Shown here: piece after piece, positions 1-5,201 of the stretch
Position numbering within the stretch: position 1 is the first letter of the stretch
Layout of the letters: the number at the start of each line of letters is the position of its first letter
NCBI GenBank assembly: GCA_025936955.1
Contig: JAICSL010000095.1
Coordinates: 1-6,604 of the forward strand
DNA length: 6,604 nt
Reading direction: 5' to 3'
From: Nitrososphaeraceae archaeon
GTDB taxonomy: Archaea; Thermoproteota; Nitrososphaeria; Nitrososphaerales; Nitrososphaeraceae
Notes under the pieces: generated by a model
What the model was told of the DNA's origin: nothing
What the model saw: the letters and a program-made list of their open reading frames with translations, nothing else
Database searches by the model: none
Position numbers and translations under genes: made by a program

Positions 1-1
1 A

Positions 2-1114
2 TTTGTAGTAATGATGGAAGATAGACAACCTGATTTTTTTCTAAAATACTGTAAATATGCTCCGGAAACATTTGTTAGACTAAACAGACATGGACCAGCT
101 AATTATTATCCAACTCAGAGTAATCTTAAATCTTTTGTAAGAGAATTTCATGAAAATGGAATAGATGTTTTCTATGGTTTTTGGATACATGAGAATAGAT
201 GGGTATTCAAAAGACATCCAGAAATCCTACTAACTGAAAATACAGGTAAAGTGTGGCATGCTGACGATTACTCTGCTGATTTTAATCCTTTACTGAAATT
301 AGAAGAAGATTTGGATTACCAAATTAAGAAAGGTCAGAAATTTGCTGAATATATATGTAGTCAGTATAATCATCTTTCCAAGGATTTTGGATTTAACGGA
401 CTTTTTCTAGGAGACGGTGGCATGGGATTTCGTAGATTCGGAGATGATAGCATAGGAGTCAAGAATTTTGATTATTCATTAAACAGTGTTAAACAATTTG
501 TGGATTCATACCATTATAAATTTCATGATAATTGTATACTATATAGCAGCCAAATTATAAATAAGATCTCACAGGATATTTGTTTAAATCATTGGGATGG
601 ATGGGTAGAATGGAATTGTTCCCAATGGACACTTTTTTACAACGAATTATCAGATTATCTTCATGCCAATGATGATCAATTTGCAGCCTACAGTTGTATG
701 AATTATGGTCCTAAACAAGCAAAACTTCATGGCGTAGATTATCAATCCATGGGTGAGGCAGGTCTTGATTATTTGGTATTTCAAACTTATGATTATGCGT
801 GGAGTAAGCATTTTGGACTTGAGAATAAAGATATGTTTAACAATTTAAAGGGTTTGCTATATACAAAAGCGGATATTTCTCACTCCAAAACCAAAGTTCT
901 TTTTACATCAGAGACAGCTGACAGTATTGAGAAATGGGATTGCCCTTTATCACATACATTAAAGGAAGCTTTTCTCTATTCAGCAGGTAGAATTCCAGAA
1001 GAAGATTCGCGGAGCGCAATAATAGACGGAGCCTTCATAGTATGGATAAACGATACCCCATACCAAGAATTTAGACAAATAGAAACAGTTTTAGAATCTG
1101 CTATATTAGAATAA
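2..1114 (+). CDS. TIM-barrel, glycoside-hydrolase-like protein (5' end probably outside window)
   Basis: I do not recognise a specific family. The alternation of hydrophobic strands and helices resembles a glycoside-hydrolase-like (beta/alpha)8 barrel. Counting from the ATG at position 11, likely strands are GIDVFYGFWIH (50-60), FNGLFLGDGGMG (128-139), CILYSS (175-180), FAAYSCMNYG (224-233), GLDYLVFQTYDYAW (251-264) and KVLFTSE (295-301). Strand-end acidic residues D135 and E301, plus many exposed Trp/Tyr/His, would suit a sugar-binding cleft, but no catalytic pair can be assigned. No signal peptide or membrane segment is visible, although the N-terminus may be missing. The frame stays open to the window edge and the codons before the ATG read F-V-V, which with MMED looks like the first barrel strand. 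The true start is therefore probably upstream and the ATG at 11 internal. The stop is TAA at 1112-1114. The coding region is certain; the enzymatic role is a guess. Confidence 0.85.
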   Translation, partial: FVVMMEDRQPDFFLKYCKYAPETFVRLNRHGPANYYPTQSNLKSFVREFHENGIDVFYGFWIHENRWVFKRHPEILLTENTGKVWHADDYSADFNPLLKLEEDLDYQIKKGQKFAEYICSQYNHLSKDFGFNGLFLGDGGMGFRRFGDDSIGVKNFDYSLNSVKQFVDSYHYKFHDNCILYSSQIINKISQDICLNHWDGWVEWNCSQWTLFYNELSDYLHANDDQFAAYSCMNYGPKQAKLHGVDYQSMGEAGLDYLVFQTYDYAWSKHFGLENKDMFNNLKGLLYTKADISHSKTKVLFTSETADSIEKWDCPLSHTLKEAFLYSAGRIPEEDSRSAIIDGAFIVWINDTPYQEFRQIETVLESAILE

Positions 1115-1500
1115 TGTTGACAAATTTATTATCTAAAGTAATACAAAATATGTGACTAATGAATCCAAACAATTGGACGTGATGAAGGATAACACTACAA
1201 CTCACTTATCCAGAAAGGAAGATCTAAAAGAGGTTAATGTTTTAGGATTTGATTTGCCCATATTTGTTTTTAAAATCAGTCTTTACTAATTTGAGGATTT
1301 GTTTGGGCGACATAAGTGTGTAGAATATTTTATGAGTATTTCCTAATGAACTATGCCAATGGCATATAATTTAGGTAGCGAATATAATAATATATAGATT
1401 ATTGCTTTTCAAGTGAAGACAAATTAGATCCTGTAAATCAATTTCATAATCATATTATAAAAACCTGGTATTGTAGTTGAAAGTTTATACAATAAATAAA
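1115..1500. other. AT-rich intergenic stretch without a supported gene
   Basis: Between the barrel protein and the first tRNA fragment all frames are broken at short intervals. The longest short frame starting with ATG (1182-1289, 35 codons) has no recognisable motif. The only ordered element I see is the odd palindrome at 1352-1366. The part from about 1380 to 1500 is very AT-rich (runs such as ataataatatata near 1383) and could hold promoter or terminator signals that I cannot assign. Confidence 0.5.
1352..1366. repeat. Perfect 7-1-7 inverted repeat
   Basis: The sequence TATGCCA-A-TGGCATA is a perfect palindrome with a single central base. The spacing is too tight for a stable RNA hairpin, so a dimeric DNA-binding protein site is the more natural reading. 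It lies 226 bases before the gene at 1592 and about 240 bases after the end of the barrel gene, so no obvious promoter is next to it. The regulatory role is inference and chance occurrence is possible. Confidence 0.35.
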
Positions 1501-1545
1501 GCGCGGGGAGTGGGATTTGAACCTCAAGCCATGGTTGGGGATTCT
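1501..1545 (-). pseudogene. 3'-end tRNA fragment (T-arm and acceptor strand), integration-scar candidate
   Basis: Read on the minus strand, this has the box-B / T-arm signature GGTTCAAATCCCAC followed by TCCCCGC and a G in the discriminator position: loop TTCAAAT at 1521-1515, 3' T-stem at 1514-1510, acceptor 3' strand at 1509-1503. The 5' T-stem half (TGAGG) pairs only at its two innermost bases. The matching 5' acceptor half (GCGGGGA) is absent from the DNA on the expected side, so this is not a functional tRNA gene. The G73-like base would fit an archaeal serine tRNA, but that identity is tentative. Known archaeal integrases recombine within tRNA 3' halves and leave such duplicated ends; that origin is inferred here. 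Confidence 0.55.
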
Positions 1546-1561
1546 TTAAGGTTAAACCATC

Positions 1562-1571
1562 TTTTTATGTA
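1562..1571 (+). promoter_or_regulatory. Putative TATA box for the gene at 1592
   Basis: The sequence TTTTTATGTA is centred about 26 bases before the ATG at 1592, the spacing expected for a leaderless archaeal transcript beginning at or next to the start codon. It lies just outside the tRNA fragment. No Shine-Dalgarno-like sequence precedes the ATG. Confidence 0.4.
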
Positions 1572-1591
1572 ATAGTGATATAGCGATCTCT

Positions 1592-1912
1592 ATGGCATTA
1601 TATATGGTCAAAGCCAGACTAAAAAAGGAGCTATTAAAGAATCTACAGAAGAATTTGAGCTCTGGCAAGATATCAAGAATGAGACCATTTGGACGTGCTC
1701 TTCAATACAGTCTTGAAAATGCCAGGATTGATAATGAGAACCCTGATTACGTATTATGGGTCGAGGAAGACTATTGCTCCCCACCTTTGGCTATGGAAAG
1801 AGAAAGTGTGCTTGATCAATACTTTAATGATATTGAAGTAGTTCGTGTAGAAACAGAAGAGGAAGGATGGAATATGATAAAAGACAAACCAAATCTTTGG
1901 AATAGAAAATAA
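1592..1912 (+). CDS. Conserved-looking 106-residue protein, function unknown (small alpha+beta fold)
   Basis: A small soluble protein without signal peptide or membrane segment. I have the impression of a conserved uncharacterised family, with blocks MRPFGRAL (30-37), a second block SLENAR (40-45) and an acidic/aromatic stretch WVEEDYCSPPLAMER (56-70). Predicted order is strand LYMVKARL (3-10), helix KELLKNLQKNL (12-22), helix-like 33-45, strand YVLWVEE (53-59), helix PLAMERESVLDQYF (65-78), strand IEVVRVE (81-87). That order recalls ferredoxin-like or dimeric alpha-beta barrel folds such as YCII/ABM-type proteins, by fold resemblance only. C62 is the single cysteine. The ATG at 1592 is chosen because a TATA-like box lies about 26 bases upstream. 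The gene stands alone between two tRNA relics. The coding call is firm; no function can be given. Confidence 0.8.
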   Translation: MALYMVKARLKKELLKNLQKNLSSGKISRMRPFGRALQYSLENARIDNENPDYVLWVEEDYCSPPLAMERESVLDQYFNDIEVVRVETEEEGWNMIKDKPNLWNRK

Positions 1913-2115
1913 GAGAATATTTTTCTACAATTTTGTTTTAGTTCTATTATATTCTATAATGTCTTACAGATGATTTGTCTTGTAGTATTTGAGATAGATC
2001 TACGTGTGTTTTCTTTTTGCTGCGCTGAAACTAGCTTTATAGGTCTTGAATTAACATATTGAATGAATATACTTACTTAGCTCATAGTCAGCTTTATCTT
2101 TTTGTCATTACTTTG

Positions 2116-2122
2116 AAAAAAA
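2116..2122 (-). terminator. Oligo-T tract on the minus strand after the 2191-2409 gene
   Basis: Seven A residues on the plus strand give a T7 run on the minus strand, 69 bases past the stop codon of the small secreted protein. A second T5 run (2143-2147) lies between. Archaeal termination typically occurs at such U-rich tracts without a strong hairpin; only a weak hairpin is present (ATTACT 2107-2112 with AGTAAT 2124-2129). Confidence 0.35.
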
Positions 2123-2190
2123 TGAGTAATAGTAAGGTAACTAAAAAGATGGTCCATATCTAATTCGATGTCAATGAATGACCTGCCTAT

Positions 2191-2409
2191 CTATATACAA
2201 GCTGGAATCTGATTAGGATCACATGGTGGTAGTATACCGCTGTGAGTTCGTCCTTCACTAGATATCGTCTCTCTTGCTGGAGAATTAAAAGGAACTTTAT
2301 TGTTAGCTTGATTTACTGCTAATGCTGCTGGAATGTATACAGAAGATATAACTAACATAACTCCTATGGCTAGAAGGATTGCAAGCATTACAGTGTTTGT
2401 TTGATTCAT
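2191..2409 (-). CDS. Small exported or membrane-anchored protein, 72 residues
   Basis: The N-terminus MNQTNTV is followed by a hydrophobic segment at about residues 7-31 that ends in AALA, a good signal-peptidase-like site (cleavage after A31). This implies a secreted peptide of about 41 residues or an N-terminally anchored one. The mature part is polar (NQANNKVPFN...) and ends in the compact motif PPCDPNQIPACI, where the two cysteines, seven residues apart, could form a disulfide outside the cell. I do not recognise the family and assign no function. The ATG is supported by a TATA-like box centred 29 bases upstream, suggesting leaderless translation. It is transcribed alone; the HTH gene upstream on the same strand is separated by 116 bases containing a tRNA relic. 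Signal peptide plus promoter make it likely to be a real gene. Confidence 0.7.
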   Translation of the reverse strand: MNQTNTVMLAILLAIGVMLVISSVYIPAALAVNQANNKVPFNSPARETISSEGRTHSGILPPCDPNQIPACI

Positions 2410-2433
2410 GATTGCATTACATAGAAGAAGGTT

Positions 2434-2442
2434 CTATATAAG
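2434..2442 (-). promoter_or_regulatory. Putative TATA box for the 2191-2409 gene
   Basis: On the minus strand the sequence CTTATATAG is preceded by a T-rich run and centred 29 bases before the A of the ATG at 2409. This is good archaeal spacing for a transcript starting at the initiation codon. Confidence 0.5.
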
Positions 2443-2472
2443 AAAAAATAGTATAATTCTATGTTCTGAGCA

Positions 2473-2515
2473 TTGCCTCTTTGAGATTCGAACCGAGTAC
2501 CATTTTTCCACTTCA
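2473..2515 (-). pseudogene. Second 3'-end tRNA fragment, integration-scar candidate
   Basis: The minus strand carries a T-loop signature GGTTCGAATCTCAA (loop TTCGAAT at 2492-2486), then an acceptor-like AGAGGCA (2480-2474) and an A in the discriminator position. The T-stem pairs poorly, with only the innermost G-C and a G-U. No complementary TGCCTCT or D-arm appears upstream on the minus strand, where the HTH gene's 3' end lies instead. It is therefore a decayed 3' fragment, different in sequence from the one at 1501. The parent tRNA cannot be named. It lies between two minus-strand genes. Confidence 0.5.
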
Positions 2516-2525
2516 GGGTCATGTA

Positions 2526-2945
2526 TCAATTTAGAGCACCGTATCCGTATCCGTATCCTATAGAAACGCCTAATTGAGTTTGAAAGTCTATCTTTGCTAT
2601 TGTTGTGAAGAGTGTAATTATGATCATAATCGACTTTATTCCTTTTTCTGTACTTGACGTAGTCGTTGTGGTGCTTATCTTTGTACCTATCTCTATTCTT
2701 TTCTCTTCATAAATGCTGATAACACCACTATTACATACCTGTTTAATGAGGCGTGTAGGTAGGTGCTCAGTGGTATATTCCTTGATGGATTCTTTGGCCT
2801 GGCTGCGCAGGTATTGTACATAATCAACTATACCACTCCTGGATACTTGCAACTCGGAAGCTATCTCATTATGAGTCATACTTCTTGCTCTCATTTCTAC
2901 TACTTTGTACCTACGCCATTCTAGTTGGTCAGCTTTTGTGTTCAA
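2526..2945 (-). CDS. HTH-domain protein with aberrant, low-complexity C-terminus (possibly a decaying paralog)
   Basis: Residues 7-50 form a helix-turn-helix domain: QLEWRRYKVVEM, then THNEIASELQVSRSGIVDYV, then QYLRSQAKESIKEY. This pattern (EWRR..V, ..EIA..LQVS, YLR.QAKE.I) matches a paralogous DNA-binding family that I recall as abundant in Nitrososphaera-type genomes, where HLP is normally followed by a conserved helical region. Here the part after residue 63 does not look like that: it has a threonine run (92-96), a hydrophobic stretch (102-119) and ends in GYGYGYGALN, encoded by a hexanucleotide repeat. The only usable start is TTG at 2945, since the frame closes at a TAA just upstream; a weak TATA-like TAATTTA lies about 25 bases before it. 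No single alternative frame restores a family-like C-terminus. It may be a truncated or recombined paralog that still makes a DNA-binding domain. Confidence 0.55.
   Translation of the reverse strand: MNTKADQLEWRRYKVVEMRARSMTHNEIASELQVSRSGIVDYVQYLRSQAKESIKEYTTEHLPTRLIKQVCNSGVISIYEEKRIEIGTKISTTTTTSSTEKGIKSIMIIITLFTTIAKIDFQTQLGVSIGYGYGYGALN
2539..2558. repeat. Three-unit hexanucleotide tandem repeat (CCGTAT)
   Basis: Three exact tandem copies of CCGTAT are followed by CC. Read on the minus strand in the HTH gene this encodes the terminal (GY)n run. Such short repeats expand and contract by slippage in whole codon pairs, so the C-terminus could vary in length between strains without a frameshift. 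Confidence 0.75.
2617..2630. repeat. Perfect 14-base palindrome inside the HTH gene
   Basis: ATTATGATCATAAT is identical to its reverse complement. It lies in the anomalous 3' half of the HTH gene, in codons for the hydrophobic stretch. It may be a binding site that predates the present reading frame, or it may be chance in AT-rich DNA. Confidence 0.4.
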
Positions 2946-3114
2946 AATGTCAGATTTTTCCCTCGTAAATTACACATGTCAGTTTTTTAGATTTGTCGTT
3001 GAATTAGGGCATTTGTGCTACCATAAGCTGTTGCATAAACTATCATATGTGGCTTTAATAAATCATAAACGGTGTTTACGAGATAATAATAATATGTTAG
3101 CGGTTAGATAAGAT

Positions 3115-3213
3115 ATGCTTGAAAATCTAATTCTTCCAGTGGCTGCATTTGCTGCTACTATTCTAGGACTGGAATCTGCATGGCGCTGGCTTGGAAATCA
3201 TCAAGAAGCATAA
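3115..3213 (+). CDS. 32-residue single-pass membrane microprotein
   Basis: A short frame starting with ATG encodes MLENLILPVAAFAATILG followed by LESAWRWLGNHQEA and TAA. Residues 5-19 form a hydrophobic membrane segment, followed by an amphipathic Trp/Arg-containing tail typical of the membrane interface. Base composition rises here compared with the AT-rich DNA on either side. A T7 tract follows 28 bases after the stop, and TATA-like sequences lie upstream (TTTAATAAAT at 3054-3063 and AATAATAAT about 27 bases before the ATG). I do not recognise a named family. It may be a small subunit of a membrane complex or a free-standing peptide, and nothing in the sequence decides which. It is too short for most gene finders. 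The case rests on the membrane segment, composition, promoter and terminator together. Confidence 0.5.
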   Translation: MLENLILPVAAFAATILGLESAWRWLGNHQEA

Positions 3214-3240
3214 AAGGATCTCGGTAGCTCAAGCCAGCAC

Positions 3241-3247
3241 TTTTTTT
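3241..3247 (+). terminator. Oligo-T terminator after the 32-residue microprotein
   Basis: A run of seven T residues after GCCAGCAC, 28 bases past the TAA at 3211-3213, fits an archaeal U-tract terminator. It separates the microprotein from the PoxB-type gene. Confidence 0.45.
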
Positions 3248-3341
3248 ATCATATTATCTTGAAATGTGAACAAAAGGCAATGCTTTAAGATTATAGCTAC
3301 GGCATAGATAATAAGAACCAACGTCGGATTGAAATACATCT

Positions 3342-3389
3342 ATGAATCAATCTTGGGGCGAACATAAGGGTAAGAGAGTGAATCAGTAA
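3342..3389 (+). other. Possible 15-codon upstream reading frame before the PoxB-type gene
   Basis: An ATG at 3342 opens a frame of 15 codons (MNQSWGEHKGKRVNQ) that ends in TAA two bases before the TTG start of the large gene. A TATA-like GATAATAAG at 3307-3315 would place transcription start close to this ATG. Ribosomes finishing the short frame could re-initiate at the weak TTG start. Translation of this leader is inference; it could equally be untranslated. Confidence 0.25.
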
Positions 3390-3391
3390 TC

Positions 3392-5131
3392 TTGGCAAAG
3401 AGAGTTGCAGATATAATAGTTGACTCGCTGATAGCCTCTGGAGTTAAGAGAATATACGGAGTATCTGGAGATTCTTTAAATGGAATTACAGATGCTGTAA
3501 GAGATCGAGGCAAAGAAAAAATCTCATGGGTTCATGTTCGCCATGAGGAAACAGCTGCTTTTGCAGCCGGAGCCGAGGCTCATCTTACTCGAAAGCTGGC
3601 GGTATGCGCAGGCAGCTGCGGACCAGGAAATACACATTTAATAAATGGACTTTACGATTGTTATCGAAGCAGAGTTCCTGTCTTGGCAATTGCTGCACAC
3701 ATACCAAGCAGAGAAATTGGAAGCTCGTACTTTCAAGAAACACATCCGGAACTTTTGTTCAAAGAATGCAGTCATTATTGTGAGCTTGCCTCAAATCCAG
3801 AACAAATTCCACGCATTCTTGATATTGCAATGAGGACGGCTCTTTCACTCTCTGGAGTATCTATCATTGTACTTCCTGGCGATGTTGCACTGCAAGAGGC
3901 CGTATCTGCTAGACCCATTACACGCATATTACAATCCGACGTAGTGATCTGTCCTAGTCCACAAGGAATTGCGGAGCTTGCAGAAGTTCTCAATTCTGCA
4001 GAAAAGGTGACCATTCTAGGTGGTGCGGGTTGTGCTGGAGCACATTCGGAACTAATAAAGGTTGCAGGTATTCTGCAGGCTCCGATAGTTCATGCTATGA
4101 GGGGAAAGGAGTTCATAGAATATGATAACCCATACGATGTGGGAATGACTGGGTTACTCGGTTTTTCTTCAGGATACTACGCCATTATGAATTCTGACCT
4201 GCTGCTCATGCTTGGTACTGACTTTCCATATCAGCAATTCTATCCTCCTCATGCATACATTGTTCAGATAGATATTCGAGGCGAACAGATAGGTAGACGT
4301 ACAAAAGTGGATTTGGGATTAGTGGGGAATGTCCGTGAGACGCTTGTAGCAGTAATACCGTTGCTCAAGCAGAAAGAACCAGATAAACATAATCGTCATC
4401 TGAAGAAATCCCTTGACCACTACAGAGAAGCACGGAAGCAGTTGGACGCGCTTGCAGTTGGCAAAACAGGACAGAAGCCAATACATCCTCAGTACGTGGC
4501 AAAGATAATTGACGAATTGGCATCACCTGACGCGATATTTACCTGTGATGTCGGTACCCCTACTGTCTGGGCTGCGCGTTATTTACGCATGAATGGTAAG
4601 CGAAGGCTATTAGGATCTTTTTCACATGGCTCAATGGCAAATGCTCTACCCCAAGCAATTGGAGCACAGAAAAGTTTTCCAGATCGTCAGGTGATTTGCC
4701 TCTCAGGGGACGGCGGATTCTCTATGCTCATGGGCGACTTTATATCGCTAAAGCAATTAAACACGCCTATCAAAGTAGTTGTCTTTAATAACAGCTCTCT
4801 GAGTTTTGTAGAACTTGAAATGAAAGCAGCTGGATTTCTCTCCCATGCAACTGATTTGGTAGAAACCGATTTCTCAAAGTTGGCTGAAGCGTTGGGAATC
4901 TTGGGGTTACGAGCTGAAAGACTGGAGCAGGTAAAACCAATGCTAAGTCAGGCTTTAGAGCACGACGGTCCAGCCTTGGTTGATGTAATTGTGAATAGAC
5001 AAGAGTTGGCGATGCCTCCAACAATTACTATGGAACAGATCAAGGGCTTCACACTCTATATGGTAAAGGCGGTACTGAACGGCAAGGGAGATGAAGTTAT
5101 AGACCTAGCGAAGACAAACCTGTTCACATAG
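3392..5131 (+). CDS. poxB: Pyruvate:quinone oxidoreductase (pyruvate oxidase, PoxB type; ThDP/FAD)
   Basis: Predicted to oxidise pyruvate to acetate and CO2 with ThDP, Mg2+ and FAD, passing electrons to membrane quinone. The 579 residues match E. coli PoxB (572) along their length. The PYR domain (about 1-180) has GDSLNGITDA, catalytic Glu in RHEE (E52, equivalent to E. coli E50), AGSCGPGN and FQETHP. The FAD domain (about 185-340) has GGAGCAGAH, VHAMRGKE and DNPYDVGMTGL. The PP domain (about 360-535) has CDVGTPTVWAARYL, the ThDP/Mg motif from GDGG (439-442) to NN (466-467), and F472 matching E. coli F465. The C-terminal lipid-binding peptide KGFTLYMVKA...GDEVIDLAKTN is retained, so membrane recruitment is likely. 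Acetolactate synthase is unlikely given that peptide. The start is TTG at 3392, the only start that follows the in-frame TAA at 3371 and gives the family N-terminus. G+C is visibly higher than in neighbours, suggesting transfer from bacteria. Confidence 0.93.
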   Translation: MAKRVADIIVDSLIASGVKRIYGVSGDSLNGITDAVRDRGKEKISWVHVRHEETAAFAAGAEAHLTRKLAVCAGSCGPGNTHLINGLYDCYRSRVPVLAIAAHIPSREIGSSYFQETHPELLFKECSHYCELASNPEQIPRILDIAMRTALSLSGVSIIVLPGDVALQEAVSARPITRILQSDVVICPSPQGIAELAEVLNSAEKVTILGGAGCAGAHSELIKVAGILQAPIVHAMRGKEFIEYDNPYDVGMTGLLGFSSGYYAIMNSDLLLMLGTDFPYQQFYPPHAYIVQIDIRGEQIGRRTKVDLGLVGNVRETLVAVIPLLKQKEPDKHNRHLKKSLDHYREARKQLDALAVGKTGQKPIHPQYVAKIIDELASPDAIFTCDVGTPTVWAARYLRMNGKRRLLGSFSHGSMANALPQAIGAQKSFPDRQVICLSGDGGFSMLMGDFISLKQLNTPIKVVVFNNSSLSFVELEMKAAGFLSHATDLVETDFSKLAEALGILGLRAERLEQVKPMLSQALEHDGPALVDVIVNRQELAMPPTITMEQIKGFTLYMVKAVLNGKGDEVIDLAKTNLFT

Positions 5132-5201
5132 CATCAACATATTAAAATTTCCATTGGGTTTCAATCAATCATAATCAATTTAGATCTTAACAAAAATGAA
5201 A

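Noticed and set aside
1182..1289. 35-codon frame (MKDNTTTHLSRKEDLKEV...) after the barrel gene
   Set aside because: No domain, signal or membrane segment, and no well-placed TATA box or ribosome site. A frame of this length is expected by chance.
1501..1600. Possible complete intron-containing tRNA on the minus strand (ATGGTT/AACCAT stem)
   Set aside because: A stem ATGGTT...AACCAT could mimic an anticodon arm with an inserted loop, but no 5' acceptor strand complementary to TCCCCGC and no D-arm occurs upstream. A fragment is the better reading.
2947..2982. Direct repeat ATGTCAG at 2947-2953 and 2976-2982 upstream of the HTH start
   Set aside because: Seven bases repeated twice in AT-rich DNA is too weak to call an operator, though both copies are followed by T-runs.
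2905..3111. 68-codon plus-strand frame overlapping the start of the HTH gene
   Set aside because: Its first part is antisense to the HTH N-terminal domain, the rest has no pattern, and the minus-strand HTH motif explains the DNA better.
3219..3240. TAGCTCAAGCCAGC resembling a tRNA D-arm (box A)
   Set aside because: There is no matching GAGC to close the D-stem, no anticodon or T-arm downstream, and it runs into a T7 tract. The likeness is superficial.
3645..4014. Frames on both strands inside the PoxB-type gene (3645-3833 plus, 3775-4014 minus, also 4785-5024 minus)
   Set aside because: They lie wholly within a well-supported gene with family motifs across these positions, so they are shadows.
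5132..5201. AATCAATCATAATCAAT near-repeats between the convergent PoxB and cupredoxin genes
   Set aside because: Short low-complexity AT-rich repetition in a 70-base convergent gap, probably terminator-rich sequence. No CRISPR-like spacing and no stable hairpin.
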